The notes beneath the pieces were generated by a model. It was not told where the DNA came from. It saw only the letters and a program-made list of their open reading frames with translations, and did not search any database. The translations under genes were made by a program, and so were the position numbers. Shown piece by piece: positions 16,204 through 24,596 of a stretch of DNA of 51,093 nucleotides. Within the stretch, counting starts at the first letter, position 1; each line of letters starts with the position of its first letter. The stretch is from NCBI GenBank assembly GCA_022841245.1, contig JALHRW010000013.1:1-51093 (forward strand), read 5' to 3'. This DNA comes from Planctomycetota bacterium. Its GTDB lineage: Bacteria > Planctomycetota > UBA11346.

Positions 16204-18225
16204 TCAGGACATCCGGTAGTCGAGGTGGCGCGGCGGCGGGAACTCTTTGCGCACACGCGCCAGCAGCTCCGGGGTGACCGTCGTCTTGGTCTCGCGGGCG
16301 AGCGACTTGGCCTTGAAGGTGAACCACAGGCTCGACACCCATGAGTCGCCTTCCTGCGCATCGGCCAACAGCGTCTCGTCGCGCAGGATCGGTTCGGCAA
16401 GTTCGAGCTGGTCGAGCGCGAGCGCCGCCTCGACCAGGGTGAGCTGGACCCGTCGCCGCGCGCGCACCGCCGCCGGGGCGCCCTGGATCAGGGCCAGGCA
16501 GGCGGCTGGATCGTTGGCGGCGAGCAGCACGCGGGCGAGTTCGATGACCATGCGCCAGTCGTCCGGCCGGGCGGCCAGGGCGGCGCGATAATGCGTCTGC
16601 GCCGCCGCCCAGTCCTTCCCCTGCACAGCGAACTGGCCGAGGTTGCGTTGGGCCCAGGGATTGTCGGCATGGCGCAGCGAGGCCTCCCAGGCTGCGCAGG
16701 CCTCGGCGCGGCGGCCGGCGGCGAGATGCATGATGCCGAGTTCGAGCTGGGCGAACCAGTTGTCGCCAGTCTTGGCCGCGACCGAGGCCTCGAGCAGGTT
16801 CTGCCACTGCTCCTGGATCTGGTAGGAGAGCGGGTCCTCGGTCACCGGCGGCACCGGCAACGCGCCGCGCTCCAGCAGGGCGAGCCACGGCGCCTGCTGC
16901 GGGCCGAGGGTGTCGGCGGGGAACGGCAGGGCCGGGCCGCAGAACGGACGCTCGCCGGAACGGGCGCGACGGCGCAGCTCCAGCGCGCCCCAGCCGCCGC
17001 CGCGGTGCAGCAGCCGCTCCGGCGCGGCCAGCGACATGGGCCGGGTCTCGTTCAGGATCGCCTCCAGCTTCTCCTCGGCCGCCTGGCGCGCGATCAGCGC
17101 ATCGGCGTGCTTCCACGCCGCCGACCAGCAGCTGCCGTGACTGATCCTGGTGTCGGTCTCGATCATGCCGTAGGCCTCGACCCATTCGAAGCATTCGCCG
17201 CCGGGCAGCGGCCGGCACGAGGCCTGGGTGCGTTCGATGCCGGCCTGGATCTCGATGTAGGGGTGGCCGGCGGTATTGAGGAACTCCTGCCAGAAGTGGC
17301 TCGAGGGCAGCTGCCCCCAGACGAACATCTTGCGTCCGCGCAGGCCACCCGAGGAGGCCTGGAACAAGCCGCGGCCATCCGGTCCCGGCGCCGCGATCCA
17401 CGGCTGCCGGTTGTCGGGGACGTAGTAGAAGTCGTCGTTGCCGGTGGGGATGTTCTGCGGGATCGAGCTATCGACGCCGTTCCTGAGCGGATGCGGATGC
17501 AGCTCCATGCAGCCGCTCTCGTAGGCGAAGCGGAACTTCGACTCGGCCGGGGCCAGGACGCGCATCCCGGGGATCTCCGGCACCGCCATGTTCGACCACC
17601 AGTAGACCGGCACGGTGCGGTCGTCGGGGTTGCGGATGGCGACGCGCACCAGCAGCACATCGCTGCCGTCGGGCAGCCAGCAGTCGAGCTGGTAGGCGAT
17701 GCCGCGGACGCGCTCGTACTCGTACATGCGCAGCACCGGCGTGCCGTCGGCGAGGCTGGTGCGGGCGGCGAACAGCGGCTCGCAGGTCAGCGGGGTGTGG
17801 CCGGGCCAGCAGAAGTTCCACTCGACGCCGCCGCTGAACCAGGCCCAGCGGATGCCGAGATAGCCGGGCTGGTAGACGGGATTGCGATGCAGCAGCTCGC
17901 GTCCGCTCGCCTTGTGCACCAGCGACCACAGCCGGCCGCCGGCCTCGAGCAGGAAGGTGGCGCGCAGCTTGTCGTTTTCGAGCACGGCGACCTGGAAGGC
18001 GCGTGGCGCGCGCTCACGGCTCAGATCGTCCTGCAGCTTGTAGGGCAATGCGGTGGGCCGGCCGCCGTAGCCGAGATAGCGCGTCGCCACCAGCGGCACG
18101 TCCGCATGCACCTTCTCCCGCGACGGGGAGTTGGCGTTGGGCGGGCCGCTGAACTGCGGATGCGGTGACTCGGGGCCGATCGGCGCCGCCGGCATGGTGA
18201 GGGTCTCGAGACGCAGTTCGCTCAT
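16204..18225 (-). CDS. DUF5107 domain protein with TPR tail
   Basis: Protein of 673 residues. Residues 60-400 fit the DUF5107 beta-sandwich (RYLGYGGRPTALPYKLQDDLSRE, FLLEAGGRLWSLVHKASGRELLHRNPVYQPG, VYWWSNMAVPEIPGMRVLAPA), a galactose-mutarotase-like fold found beside glycoside hydrolases in PVC bacteria and Bacteroidota. Residues 490-640 form tetratricopeptide repeats (NWFAQLELGIMHLAAGRRAEACAAWEASLRHADNPWAQRNLG, then AAQTHYRAALAARPDDWR). No signal peptide is visible, so a cytoplasmic role in sugar binding or processing is likely; no enzymatic activity can be assigned. It lies 45 bp after the GH94-like gene in the same operon. Confidence 0.85.
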   Translation of the reverse strand: MSELRLETLTMPAAPIGPESPHPQFSGPPNANSPSREKVHADVPLVATRYLGYGGRPTALPYKLQDDLSRERAPRAFQVAVLENDKLRATFLLEAGGRLWSLVHKASGRELLHRNPVYQPGYLGIRWAWFSGGVEWNFCWPGHTPLTCEPLFAARTSLADGTPVLRMYEYERVRGIAYQLDCWLPDGSDVLLVRVAIRNPDDRTVPVYWWSNMAVPEIPGMRVLAPAESKFRFAYESGCMELHPHPLRNGVDSSIPQNIPTGNDDFYYVPDNRQPWIAAPGPDGRGLFQASSGGLRGRKMFVWGQLPSSHFWQEFLNTAGHPYIEIQAGIERTQASCRPLPGGECFEWVEAYGMIETDTRISHGSCWSAAWKHADALIARQAAEEKLEAILNETRPMSLAAPERLLHRGGGWGALELRRRARSGERPFCGPALPFPADTLGPQQAPWLALLERGALPVPPVTEDPLSYQIQEQWQNLLEASVAAKTGDNWFAQLELGIMHLAAGRRAEACAAWEASLRHADNPWAQRNLGQFAVQGKDWAAAQTHYRAALAARPDDWRMVIELARVLLAANDPAACLALIQGAPAAVRARRRVQLTLVEAALALDQLELAEPILRDETLLADAQEGDSWVSSLWFTFKAKSLARETKTTVTPELLARVRKEFPPPRHLDYRMS

Positions 18226-18270
18226 GGTTGCTTCCTCAGGATAAGGTGCGGCCGGCGCAGCGCACGGTCT

Positions 18271-21126
18271 TCACGGAACGGCCTCGATGACGATGTCAAG
18301 GCGATCGATGCCCGCGAGGGACGCGACCGCCGCCTGCGTCGCGGCCACGCCGTTGATGCTGATCCGCGCGGTCTTGCCTCTGCGAATGGCGACGGTCAGC
18401 GGGACGCGGCGGTAACCGCCATCCTGCGCCACATGCAGGACGCGCCGCAGCGTCAACTCGCCGCCGAGGGCGGCGGGCAAGCGTGGGACGATGCGCAACG
18501 CGGGCCGGCGCGCGTCGTGCAACGACAGCTCCAGTCCAGCCATCTCCTGGAAATATTCGATGATCCAGTCGGTCGAGCCGGAGAGGCCGAAGTACATGCC
18601 CTTACCGAAGTGCGGATCGTCGCTATCCGAGGCATAGGATGTCGATGGCATCTCGAACGGGCCGGCCAGCCCTTCGTCGCGCGTGGCCGAGAGCATGGGG
18701 AGGAACTGTTCCCAGGCGGCCTCGGCCTGCCCGGGCAGGCCGAGGCGGAAACGGTGCATCATCATCTGACCGTGATGGTACTCGCCGTTCTCGGCGCAAC
18801 CTGCCGGGAGGACACCCATGCGCCCGACCAGGCGCACGGCCTCGGCGTTGTTGGCGATCGCCGGGTGCAGCAGGCGCAGGCCGAGTTTCGGTGCAAACAT
18901 ATAGCGGTCGCAGGTGCGCAAGATGGCGTCGATCTTCCCTTGCGCGCCCGTCACCGGTTCGAGCCAGTCGCGCGACAGCTGCAGCATGCGCAGGCCGTAG
19001 GCGAGCACGGTCATGTCGCGGCGCTTGGCTCCATCGAAGTCGCTGCCGCGCATCGAGCCGAGGGTGTAGCCGATCCCGCCGGCGGCGTAGTCCGGCCGCG
19101 AGCCGTCGGCCTTCAGCTCGTGGATGACGCAGATGAAGCCGGCGTGCTGGCCATCCTCCCAAGCGAAGCGCAGGGCGTTGCGGCGGATGGCGTTGGCCAG
19201 CGCCTGCAGGCGGGGCAGGGCGGCGATGACGCCGGTGGGCAGCCGGGCGCCGGGTACGCTGAGCGTGTCGAGCGCTTCGACCAGGGTGGCGAAGACGTGC
19301 GCGCTGAGTCGGACCTGGACGCCGCGACCGACGCCGCGGGTGGTGGCATCGCCCACCACCGAGGTGCCGAACATGTCGAGCGGATCGCACCAGTCGCCGT
19401 ACATCGCCTGGACCAGGCCGTAGGGCGAGTCCTCGACCTGGCGGCGGTAGGCGTCGAAGATGCCGACCACGGTCTCGGCGACGGTGAAGCGCTCATCGCC
19501 GCCGATCAGGCCGGAGGTCTCCGGCGTGTCGGGCTGGGTCAGGCGAGCGGTGGGGACGCTCTCGCCGAGGATCGAGAGGTCGCCGGTCTCGCGCACGTAG
19601 AGGTTGAGCGAGTCGACCAGCCAGATCGGACTGTCGTTGTACGGCCGGTTGTCGTTCTTCACCTCCACCGTGCGGTCGTCCCAGCGGCTGGGGTATTGCC
19701 GCGGGAACATGCCGTGCAGCTTCTCGCGCCGGGTCAGCGGCGACGACCAGGTGTGCCCATCCGCGACCGTGCGGTATTGGAAGCCGAGGGCGTGGACCAG
19801 GTCAGCGCGCACCCGTGCCGGATCCTCCTTGAGCTTCGGCCACATGTCCTGACCCCGGTCGCGTGTGCCCAGCTCGATGCCCTGCGCCAGCTTGGCGCCA
19901 TGCGCGCGGCAGTTCTCGTAGAGCTCGGCGACTCCGGTCCACAGCGAGCGGACATATGCGCTGACCACCGGCTGGCGCGGCAGTTCGACGGCGAAGGCCG
20001 GCGGTGGCGGCGCCGCGGCCGCGGCCAGGCCGGCGAGCGTTTGCGTGATCCCGGGCGTGCGCTTGACCACGTCGTCGGCGGCGGCGGCGAAGGCTTTGGC
20101 CACCCGCGGGTAGTCGGGATGCGGGCAGCCGGAGCGCTTGCGGAAGGCATCGCAGCGCTCGGGCGCGGTGATGTAGAGCAGCTCCTGCGCCAGGTGCGTG
20201 GCCCGGCCCGGCGCCAACCGCACGGCGAAGCGGTTGGCGGCGATGGTGGCGATGGAAAAGCGGCTGAGCCGGTCGCCGGCCCCGGAGCCGAGTGCGCCCT
20301 GGCGCACCGCCAGCGGCGCGCGCGAGCTGCAGCCCGAGTCGCCGACGAAGGCGGTGTAGTCGCAGGTCGCCTCGATGGCGCGCAAACCCGGTCCGGTGGC
20401 GCTCGACACCCGCTTCACCTGCACGATGTCGCTGTAGGGGACGGTGCACGAGACCACCGTCTCGCTCGGCGTCAGCGGCAGGCCGGCGTCGTACCAGATC
20501 TCCTTGTTGTAGACGAAGCGTTGCGTGCCGTGCAGGTTGAACCAGCTCCACAGGTCGCCGGTCAGCGGCTTCTTGCCGGTGTTGGCCAGGTAGGCGAGGC
20601 GCAGCAGCGCCGGGCCAGCCGGGGTCGCGACCAGGCGGAACTGCACCGCGGTGCGGAACGACACGCCAGGGCGCGGGGCGAATGTGGCGCAGAACCACAT
20701 CGCCCGCTGCGGATCGCCCAGCTTGACGATGCGGATCGCCGTCGGCGCCAGGCCGAAGCCCCCCTGCGCATCGACCAGTCCGGCCACCGTGCCGTCGGCC
20801 AGGCGCAGCCACAGGTTGTTGGACGGCACGCCCAGCTCGCGCTTCTCGGTCGCGTCGAAGTGGCCATCGAGGACGCGCACCTCCATGCCGTTGGCGAGCT
20901 TGACCTCGAAGGCGATCGAGCCGTTGGACATGAACGTCGCCTTGGCCCCGTCGAGCGCGGTCATCAGCACCGAGGGGCAGCCGTCGGGATGCCCGTCGTA
21001 GACGACTTCGCCGTCCGGCCCGTAGCCGCCGAGGGCGTTCACCCGCTCGCTGATCGCGAGATCGAGGATGCGTTCGGCTTCACGGATGAAGAGGGTCTGG
21101 GGCGCGGTCGGCATGCGATGCTCCAT
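18271..21126 (-). CDS. GH94-like glycoside phosphorylase
   Basis: Protein of 951 residues in the range of GH94 cellobiose/chitobiose-phosphorylase relatives. An N-terminal beta-sandwich (NSLRLADG-like region, LWSWFNLHGTQRFVYN) precedes an (alpha/alpha)6 barrel with GTRDRGQDMWPKL near residue 422, YGDWCDPLDMFG with Asp578 and Asp581 (Asp581 aligns with the general acid of the usual DWND motif), and STDWIIEYFQEMAGLELS near the end. GH94 enzymes split beta-glucosidic bonds with phosphate and save ATP. Cys580 replaces the usual Asn, so the acceptor may be unusual. A second ATG gives MPTAPQTLF four codons later. It heads the operon; an AT-rich promoter island at 21132-21220 lies just upstream. Confidence 0.8.
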   Translation of the reverse strand: MEHRMPTAPQTLFIREAERILDLAISERVNALGGYGPDGEVVYDGHPDGCPSVLMTALDGAKATFMSNGSIAFEVKLANGMEVRVLDGHFDATEKRELGVPSNNLWLRLADGTVAGLVDAQGGFGLAPTAIRIVKLGDPQRAMWFCATFAPRPGVSFRTAVQFRLVATPAGPALLRLAYLANTGKKPLTGDLWSWFNLHGTQRFVYNKEIWYDAGLPLTPSETVVSCTVPYSDIVQVKRVSSATGPGLRAIEATCDYTAFVGDSGCSSRAPLAVRQGALGSGAGDRLSRFSIATIAANRFAVRLAPGRATHLAQELLYITAPERCDAFRKRSGCPHPDYPRVAKAFAAAADDVVKRTPGITQTLAGLAAAAAPPPPAFAVELPRQPVVSAYVRSLWTGVAELYENCRAHGAKLAQGIELGTRDRGQDMWPKLKEDPARVRADLVHALGFQYRTVADGHTWSSPLTRREKLHGMFPRQYPSRWDDRTVEVKNDNRPYNDSPIWLVDSLNLYVRETGDLSILGESVPTARLTQPDTPETSGLIGGDERFTVAETVVGIFDAYRRQVEDSPYGLVQAMYGDWCDPLDMFGTSVVGDATTRGVGRGVQVRLSAHVFATLVEALDTLSVPGARLPTGVIAALPRLQALANAIRRNALRFAWEDGQHAGFICVIHELKADGSRPDYAAGGIGYTLGSMRGSDFDGAKRRDMTVLAYGLRMLQLSRDWLEPVTGAQGKIDAILRTCDRYMFAPKLGLRLLHPAIANNAEAVRLVGRMGVLPAGCAENGEYHHGQMMMHRFRLGLPGQAEAAWEQFLPMLSATRDEGLAGPFEMPSTSYASDSDDPHFGKGMYFGLSGSTDWIIEYFQEMAGLELSLHDARRPALRIVPRLPAALGGELTLRRVLHVAQDGGYRRVPLTVAIRRGKTARISINGVAATQAAVASLAGIDRLDIVIEAVP

Positions 21127-21131
21127 GCTGG

Positions 21132-21220
21132 CATATGTATAATGAGGTATATGTCTGAATCAACATTATTGCGAAAATACGATAAAAATGCGACAATGTG
21201 ACGATTTTAAATGTATAATC
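21132..21220 (-). promoter_or_regulatory. promoter island with two type-B operators for the GH94 operon
   Basis: On the minus strand ATTATACATATG occurs at 21132-21143 and a related GATTATACAT at 21211-21220. TTGATT with a 16-bp spacer to TATACA gives a promoter-like pair 6-30 bp upstream of the GH94 start, so the leader would be very short. The 12-mer is identical to that upstream of the CapA operon at 4738-4749. Confidence 0.5.
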
Positions 21221-21297
21221 ACATACGGGCGCAGATCGGGTCCATGCCTCGACGGAAGCCCTGGGACAATCAGCCGCCAGCCACGCACCACAGCCGC

Positions 21298-22209
21298 CTA
21301 GGCCACAGCGCTCCGTCTGTCGAACAGCGGGCAACGGTTGCGGATCCAGTCGAGCCCGCGCCGCGCCGCCTCGGCCTGCCGCGTCGCCCAGGTGCCGATC
21401 GCGCTGCCGCCCCAGAGCATCCGCCAGCCCACCATGGTCGCGATCCAATCCTCGACCCGCAGATCCAGCCGCGCCAGGATCGGTGCCAGGCGCGCATCGA
21501 TCACGCCCCGCTTGCCCTTCGCCAGCGAGCGGCCGGTGGCGTCGAGCAGGCACAGGTAGTCATCGAGCGTCAGCGCACCCTCGATACCAGGCACCGGCTC
21601 GCCCTCCGCAGCGGCCGCGACGCAGCGCGCCAGCGGAGCCAGCCACAAGCCGTCCTCGGCGTGCCGCGCGTCACGCTCCAGCCCGACCTTGGCGAGTAGC
21701 GTCCCGACTTCCGCCGCTGAACGCCCGCGTAGCCGCAGCTTCGCCGCCGCCTGCCAGCGGTTCCGTGCCCGGATGCGCACCCGGCCACCGGTGTGCAGGC
21801 TGTATTCGGGAGTCGAGGCCAGGCCCGCCCGCAGCGGATTGAGGTCGACATACGCCATGCACGCGACCAGCGCCGCGTTGTCGAGCAGCGGCACGCTGGT
21901 GAAGCGCCCCTCCCAGAACGCCCCGGTGCAGCCATCCTCGCGGTTCGCCCGCCGTGAGATGTCCTCTTTCAACGACTTCATCAGCCAGCCGAGATCGCCC
22001 AGCCGCTCGCGGCGTTTCGCCACCCACCCCGCGTCCGTGGCTTGCGAGCGGATCTGCGCCGCCGTCGCCGCCACCGGCGTGCCATCGCGCAAGCGCTGCG
22101 GCGGATACGCGCGCCACCACCGCTCGACCACGACCGTGTCGCGTCCGGCCGCATCCGCAGCACCACGGCCGTGGATAGGTCTCGACATCCACAACCTTTG
22201 CCATCCCAC
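21298..22209 (-). pseudogene. 5'-truncated IS200/REP-type (Y1) transposase
   Basis: The frame encodes GDLGWLMKSLKEDISRRANREDGCTGAFWEGRFTSVPLLDNAALVACMAYVDLNPLRAGLA in pieces typical of the IS200-like transposase family common in Gammaproteobacteria and PVC genomes, followed by its C-terminal LTLDDYLCLLDATG region. The N-terminal catalytic part with the HUH motif is missing: family homology begins only near DTVVVERWWRAYP, about 22,130-22,160, and the apparent GTG start lies inside the neighbouring PIN gene. It cannot be an active transposase. The first 15-20 residues are read out of frame from the PIN coding sequence. The relic at 5118-5159 belongs to the same family. Confidence 0.75.
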
Positions 22210-23023
22210 GCTCTACGCGGATACGGAGGTTCTGATGCCGATTATACCACACCTGATGAAACAGCAGATCCAGTGCACTTAGGATTTCGGTGAGTCCCCT
22301 TGGTTCCTCGACCCATGCGTGCGCTCGCAGCAGTTCCCCCACCAGTCGTGGATCGACTCTGCGAAGGGCTGCTGGCAGGCTGATGAAGTAGAGTGATTTG
22401 ATCCGAGAGAACATCCCCGAGAAGTCTGGATGCGGTAACTGCTGGTCACCGCCGTCGATGCTGAAGTCCGACTTATTCAGTGTGACAAACCCAAACCTGC
22501 TACGCGAAGGCGACTGGCGGACTACAGCAGCATACGTCTCAATCAGCAGCGCATCTGCCATAGAGTTCTTATTGCGGTGGAATGGGGCCTTCTTGTTCAG
22601 CGCACGTTGAACAGCACGCGCAGCGACATCCTCAGATGCCGCCTGACTGACACCTCCCCTAAGCAACCGTTCGATGCGTTCCAGAACCCCAACTGCGTGC
22701 CCACCGATAATCGGTATCCGATGATCCACATCATCGAGCATAGCCAAGGCACGCTTGGTACTCCGCTTATCGCCTCCAACCCGTTCGACTGAATCCTTTA
22801 CCAAGCGAACATGCGAACTCAGACTCTTGACGCTCTCCTTTGCGATGCGCTCCTTGTTCCGCAAAAACTCGTCGAGCACGATTGGAGGGACAATCAATGA
22901 GACAGCGCCAGTTGAAGTGAGTTCGTCGAGCACAGCCAGCAATGGAACCTGACGGTGATCTTTGGCGACATCCAGCCAGACGCAGGTGTCGATCAACAAC
23001 TGGAACTTTGCGGGCTGGGTCAT
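21671..23023 (-). CDS. PIN-domain (DUF4935-like) nuclease with a foreign C-terminus
   Basis: Open frame of 450 codons. Residues 1-280 are a PIN-type fold: LLIDTCVWLDVAKD (Asp12), PIVLDEFLRNKERIA, NSMADALLIETYAAV and FGFVTLNKSDFS supply the acidic metal site. LFHQVWYNRHQNLRIRVERG fits the end of DUF4935-type proteins. From about residue 285 the frame runs into the transposase remnant in a different frame, adding roughly 165 Gly/Arg-rich residues with no homology expected. The native 3' end has therefore been lost or replaced. Family members are RNases, often toxins. The ATG directly follows the DUF6882 stop (TAGATG), so the two genes are translationally coupled and may form a toxin-partner pair. 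Whether the tail abolishes activity is unknown. Confidence 0.75.
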   Translation of the reverse strand: MTQPAKFQLLIDTCVWLDVAKDHRQVPLLAVLDELTSTGAVSLIVPPIVLDEFLRNKERIAKESVKSLSSHVRLVKDSVERVGGDKRSTKRALAMLDDVDHRIPIIGGHAVGVLERIERLLRGGVSQAASEDVAARAVQRALNKKAPFHRNKNSMADALLIETYAAVVRQSPSRSRFGFVTLNKSDFSIDGGDQQLPHPDFSGMFSRIKSLYFISLPAALRRVDPRLVGELLRAHAWVEEPRGLTEILSALDLLFHQVWYNRHQNLRIRVERGMAKVVDVETYPRPWCCGCGRTRHGRGRAVVARVSAAALARWHAGGGDGGADPLASHGRGVGGETPRAAGRSRLADEVVERGHLTAGEPRGWLHRGVLGGALHQRAAARQRGAGRVHGVCRPQSAAGGPGLDSRIQPAHRWPGAHPGTEPLAGGGEAAATRAFSGGSRDATRQGRAGA

Positions 23024-23560
23024 CTACCCCTTCCCCAACTTCTTCATCGCCACCGTCCCGAAGGTCATGAACACCATCGTCGTCCCAGCCGGCCCGCGAT
23101 AGGCTCCCTGCTGCCCGCAAACCATGCAGGCCATCGCCGCGAGCTTCCAGGCGGTCATCTCGTCGCACTTCATCTTCGCGGCCGTCAGCTTGGCGTACCC
23201 CTTCTCGGCCCCATACGCCTTGAGCTTCTGGGCGTCGGTCACCAGGGCGGCCTCCATGGACGAGTTCGCCCAGGCCCACAGCCACGTCGAGTCCTCGGTG
23301 TTGTAGGTGCCGATGATCTGGACCGGAGCCGTGGCGACAATGCCGCGCTTCGTGTCCGTGAAGGTGATCTGGCCGGTGCCCTGATCGACCGTCCACGCGC
23401 ACTCGTCCATGTGCCACGCGCCGACGTGGGCGCTGGTCCGAAGCTGCAACTGGGCCATGGCCTTGTCGCTCTCGGCGTCGAAGGACGGCGAGGGCGTCGG
23501 CCTGGGAGCAGGGCGGCGCGATGCCGGACGCTTGGGTTGGGAGCCGCCGAAGAAGCCCAT
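23024..23560 (-). CDS. DUF6882-like protein
   Basis: Protein of 178 residues beginning MGFFGGSQPKRPASRRPAPRP, a basic Pro/Arg linker, then a compact alpha/beta domain with QIIGTYNTEDSTWLWAWAN and KMKCDEMTAWKLAAMACMV, the signature of DUF6882. The function of this family is unknown; it is often found near contact-dependent toxin or defence genes. A good ribosome binding site (AGGA, 5-bp spacing) precedes the ATG. The stop touches the PIN start, so it is the first gene of a two-gene unit. An antitoxin or immunity role is inference from context only. Confidence 0.65.
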   Translation of the reverse strand: MGFFGGSQPKRPASRRPAPRPTPSPSFDAESDKAMAQLQLRTSAHVGAWHMDECAWTVDQGTGQITFTDTKRGIVATAPVQIIGTYNTEDSTWLWAWANSSMEAALVTDAQKLKAYGAEKGYAKLTAAKMKCDEMTAWKLAAMACMVCGQQGAYRGPAGTTMVFMTFGTVAMKKLGKG

Positions 23561-23713
23561 GGAGATCCTAGTTCGCAGCGTAGTTGACCGGCCCTATCCG
23601 CAACCCCCTCAACCAGTCGCCTCGTTCACCCGCCAGCCGCGTCCGCGTCCCCCGGTGTGGGCTGAGCAGACTGGGGGGCGAGGGGCGAGGGGTGGATTAA
23701 GACATGACATCCA

Positions 23714-24592
23714 TCACTTCGGTGAACCACTTTGGATCAATGGCACCTTGGCGCTATCTTCCTGCATTTCCCGTAGATGGGCAATGACATCATTTGTTTC
23801 CTGGATTTCCCATTCTCTCACTTCCCCTCGATACGCTTGTTGCAAGACCTGTACCGCAGCAATGTCGCCATATTTGTTTAACGCCTGCCTGTATGTATGA
23901 CGATTTTTATCATCTTGAAGTATCTGCCGACAGAGGAACTCAAATGCCATTTTTGAATTTGTATTTCCGAGTGCGCTAATTGATTCCGACTGCATTGGAT
24001 GCCGATTGTCAGCAGCTATAGACAACAGAAACTCCACCGTGGCATCAGAATTAAAGTACCCCAAGGCGTTGATTAATGATGCCTGTAACTCCCAGTCGGA
24101 ATAAGCGGGGTCTCCAATTGGGGGGCGTTGTTTCCAATTGACGACGTTTTTGGCCTCGTTAAAAATAAAATCCTTCGCCAAACGATCATTTCGACCATTG
24201 GCCGACAACAAAGTGAGATAGATGCCCCTCCAGCTAGACGACTTGTCTCTACGGTATAATTCAATTATTCTCGATGAATAGCCATCAACATACTTATCAC
24301 ACAACAAGGTAATGCCGTTTTGATTAATACTGATATCGTGGCTATTCAGCAAGCCGTCAATCAGCATTCGACTCTTAGCGGGATCTGCCTTTATGATGCC
24401 CCAAATATCAGCGCGAACGTCCGGATTCCACGCATAGGCATTAACCAGAGGACGCGAAAGAAAAGCATACTTAACAGCAATCATTGGATGCCAGTTTGGC
24501 AGAATCCAAAACACTGCGCTTGCTATAAGAATACCGCATAATGCCATAGTCACAACGACTATTCTCCACGCAGAGCCTGAGCGAGTGTTCAT
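23714..24592 (-). CDS. membrane-anchored HEAT-like repeat protein, candidate immunity protein
   Basis: Protein of 292 residues from the ATG at 24592, which is 4 bp after the stop of the giant PA14 gene (TAGTCATATG). Residues 9-31 form one transmembrane segment (IVVVTMALCGILIASAVFWIL). The rest is alpha-helical, and residues 170-250 show HEAT-like repeats (ASLINALGYFNSDATVEFLLSIA, SESISALGNTNSKMAFEFLC). Base composition is low GC, like the 3' end of the upstream gene and unlike the rest of the window. I do not recognise the family. Tight coupling, shared composition and membrane location suggest a cognate immunity or anchoring partner for the C-terminal domain of the giant protein; this is inference. 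Confidence 0.6.
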   Translation of the reverse strand: MNTRSGSAWRIVVVTMALCGILIASAVFWILPNWHPMIAVKYAFLSRPLVNAYAWNPDVRADIWGIIKADPAKSRMLIDGLLNSHDISINQNGITLLCDKYVDGYSSRIIELYRRDKSSSWRGIYLTLLSANGRNDRLAKDFIFNEAKNVVNWKQRPPIGDPAYSDWELQASLINALGYFNSDATVEFLLSIAADNRHPMQSESISALGNTNSKMAFEFLCRQILQDDKNRHTYRQALNKYGDIAAVQVLQQAYRGEVREWEIQETNDVIAHLREMQEDSAKVPLIQSGSPK

Positions 24593-24596
24593 ATGA

